A stretch of DNA of 7,137 nucleotides. Source: ZCTH02-B3 sp036563895. GTDB taxonomy: Bacteria > Bacillota > Bacilli > Paenibacillales > Paenibacillaceae. The notes below the pieces were generated by a model. That model had not been told where the DNA came from. It was given only the letters and a program-made list of their open reading frames with translations, and made no database searches. A program made the position numbers and the translations under genes. Shown here piece after piece: positions 5,869-7,137 of this stretch (position 1 is its first letter; each line of letters starts with the position of its first letter). The DNA lies in the NCBI GenBank assembly GCA_036563895.1, contig DATCLN010000192.1, forward strand, positions 1 through 7,137, given 5' to 3'.

Positions 5869-7137
5869 CGGTGAACGCCCCCTTTCCGTACGCCCGGATG
5901 GCAAAGGCGGTTCCTTCCCCGCCGTCGCCGGCATGGACGAGCCGGACTTCCTCAAACCGTCCGTCCTCCTGCAGCCGGCGCAGGAAGGCGACCGCCTCGC
6001 GCGGTCCGGCGGCTTCTCCCGATACCGTCACTTCCGTCTGATGGAAGGTGATCTGCGAAATGACGATTTGGGGAGGCGCCTGATTCACCAGATAGCGATA
6101 CAGGGAGGAAGGGCTGACATGCTGCTGCGCGAAATGGCCGCGCATGGATTCCATTTCCCGGGACAGGCTCAGCAGCGTCGTCCGTTCGGACAGCATGGCT
6201 TCCACGGCGCGATGGGAGGCGATTTTCTGCCTTAACGCTAGAATTTCTTTCTCCAGTTTCACCACCGAGCCGTATTCCCAGGCGATGGCGGCAACGAGCA
6301 GCACGGGCAGCAGCATGCCGATCTTGACCGGAACGGGAGCATCGGCCGCGGCGGCCGCAAGCGTCCGCCGGGGACGCACGTCGCACTGATTTGGAGGCAT
6401 AAGAGCCATGCCCAGACATGCCGCCCACGGGGCGTCCGCCACCTTCACCCGGACCGGAAACGACCGCTCCAGGCTTTCCTTGGTGTCCTTCCAATCTTCT
6501 TCACGGCCCAGAAGCACGATCTTCCGGACCGGCTTGTCGCGCTCCTCGGCATGCCAGGCGAGGAGCGTTCTGCGGATTTCCTTCTCCCGGTCCTCCCGCG
6601 CGCCTTCCGCGGGAAGATAACGCGCATGGACCAGCCTGCCCCGGACATGGATCGAAAGCATCAGGCGGCCTTCGCCCATCTTCGCGATCAGCACGTTTTC
6701 CCCGCCGTCGGCTACCGCGTCCGGGCCTGTCCGTTCCCGTTCTCCGGCAGGAACGGCCAGTCCTTGATGGACGGTTTCCGGACCGATTCCCGCGGAAGAC
6801 TCGGTCAGCCCCCGATCAACGGCTTCCGGCCCGTATCCTGCGGAAGACTCGGTCAGCCCCCGATCAACGGCTTCCGGCCCGGCTCCTGCGGCAGGAGCGA
6901 CCGCCTCCCGACAGACGGTTTCCATGCCGGATCCCTCAACAAGCGCAGCCAGCCCCCGATAGACGGCTTCCGGCTCGAGTCCGACGGCCAGCGCGGACAA
7001 ACCGGCCGACCGGAGGGCTTCCTCCAGTTTTCGCACCGCCGACTTCCGCACGGCCACCACCGCATGTTCTTCCGGCTGCCCGCCTTCCCCGCCGCGCATG
7101 GCGCCGAGCGGGACGTGCCGGATGAAGAAGTCGTCCG
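5852..7137 (-). CDS. PilM-PilN fusion-like pilus assembly protein, C-terminal part (start outside window)
   Basis: The frame is open from the right edge (427 residues visible; the true start lies beyond 7137). Visible residues 23-66 (VVAVRKSAVRKLEEALRSAGL, then LEPEAVYRGL) and 147-247 match the actin-like PilM pattern. That includes a strand-loop-strand ENVLIAKMGEG...GRLVHARYLP, IVLLG (206-210) and a closing AACLGMAL. The frame continues without a break into a PilN-like part: a membrane helix (about 272-287), a coiled coil (about 288-335) and an extracytoplasmic domain (about 345-416) with LVNQAPPQIVISQITF and VSGEAAGPREAVAFLRRL. PilM recruits PilN on the cytoplasmic face of type IV pilus machines, and here both appear to be one chain. 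Oddities are five 16-residue repeats (54-133) and AKMG where PilM usually has an Asp-x-Gly phosphate-binding motif. The next gene is pilO. Confidence 0.8.
   Translation of the reverse strand, partial: DDFFIRHVPLGAMRGGEGGQPEEHAVVAVRKSAVRKLEEALRSAGLSALAVGLEPEAVYRGLAALVEGSGMETVCREAVAPAAGAGPEAVDRGLTESSAGYGPEAVDRGLTESSAGIGPETVHQGLAVPAGERERTGPDAVADGGENVLIAKMGEGRLMLSIHVRGRLVHARYLPAEGAREDREKEIRRTLLAWHAEERDKPVRKIVLLGREEDWKDTKESLERSFPVRVKVADAPWAACLGMALMPPNQCDVRPRRTLAAAAADAPVPVKIGMLLPVLLVAAIAWEYGSVVKLEKEILALRQKIASHRAVEAMLSERTTLLSLSREMESMRGHFAQQHVSPSSLYRYLVNQAPPQIVISQITFHQTEVTVSGEAAGPREAVAFLRRLQEDGRFEEVRLVHAGDGGEGTAFAIRAYGKGAFTGAQAE
6737..6976 (-). repeat. Five in-frame 48-bp tandem repeats in the PilM part
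   Basis: Five consecutive 16-residue units start EPEAVYRGL, GMETVCREA, GPEAVDRGL, GPEAVDRGL and GPETVHQGL. The first is the native PilM-like segment. The two central units (6833-6880 and 6785-6832) agree at 45 of 48 bases, so they are a recent duplication. The outer units have diverged. A sixth partial echo, GPDAV, follows. The period keeps the reading frame. Confidence 0.9.

Noticed and set aside
6785..6976. CRISPR-like direct repeats
   Set aside because: The repeats are contiguous, in frame, protein-coding and without unique spacers.
6418..7125. Plus-strand frame with repeated Arg/Pro-rich units
   Set aside because: Its repeats are the antisense reading of the 48-bp repeats in the PilM part, with no ribosome-binding site or domain.

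Overview
The window looks like chromosomal DNA of a high-GC, spore-former-type member of the Bacillota, most likely Paenibacillaceae (Paenibacillus, Cohnella or Thermobacillus type). The reasons are a LiaF protein of the three-component cell-envelope stress system, a T-box-controlled thrS, Bacillus-like Shine-Dalgarno sites (AGGAGG, GGAGGTGATC), sigma-A promoters (TTGACG-17-TATAAT) and simple intrinsic terminators. The genus is inferred from protein style, not proven. All supported genes lie on the minus strand, so transcription runs from high to low coordinates. The long open frames on the plus strand are GC-rich shadows.

From right to left. (1) 7137-5350 is the end of a type IV pilus (or pilus-like) assembly operon. 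It holds a gene entering from outside the window that encodes a PilM-type C-terminal half fused in frame to a PilN-type membrane protein, followed by a PilO-type protein that overlaps it. The PilM part carries five 16-residue tandem repeats and a degenerate nucleotide-binding motif. (2) 5269-4842 is a sigma-A promoter and a leader of about 390 nt. The leader is a textbook tRNA-Thr T-box riboswitch with an ACC specifier, a UGGA-type antiterminator bulge and an intrinsic terminator. (3) 4841-2898 is thrS, complete with all editing and zinc residues. (4) 2804-2694 is a 36-codon small gene with a very strong ribosome-binding site, followed by a cluster of three inverted repeats. The last of these is a clear terminator for the thrS transcript. 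(5) 2549-1122 is a soluble chemoreceptor with its signalling hairpin at the N-terminus and a Cache-type sensor at the C-terminus, with its own promoter and a strong GC hairpin behind it. (6) 938-1 is the 5' part of liaF. It has four N-terminal membrane segments, an unusually long Pro/Gly/Ala linker and the beginning of the conserved C-terminal domain. The gene leaves the window before its stop.

The genes form four functional units: pilus inner-membrane platform, threonyl-tRNA synthetase under amino-acid control, cytoplasmic chemotaxis receptor, and envelope stress inhibitor. I see no mobile element, CRISPR array, rRNA or tRNA. The most unusual points are the fused and repeat-expanded PilM-PilN protein, the Gly/Pro-rich insertion in LiaF, the reversed (C-terminal, cytoplasmic) Cache sensor, and the small gene and structured tail behind thrS. 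I did not find a clearly new multi-gene system.
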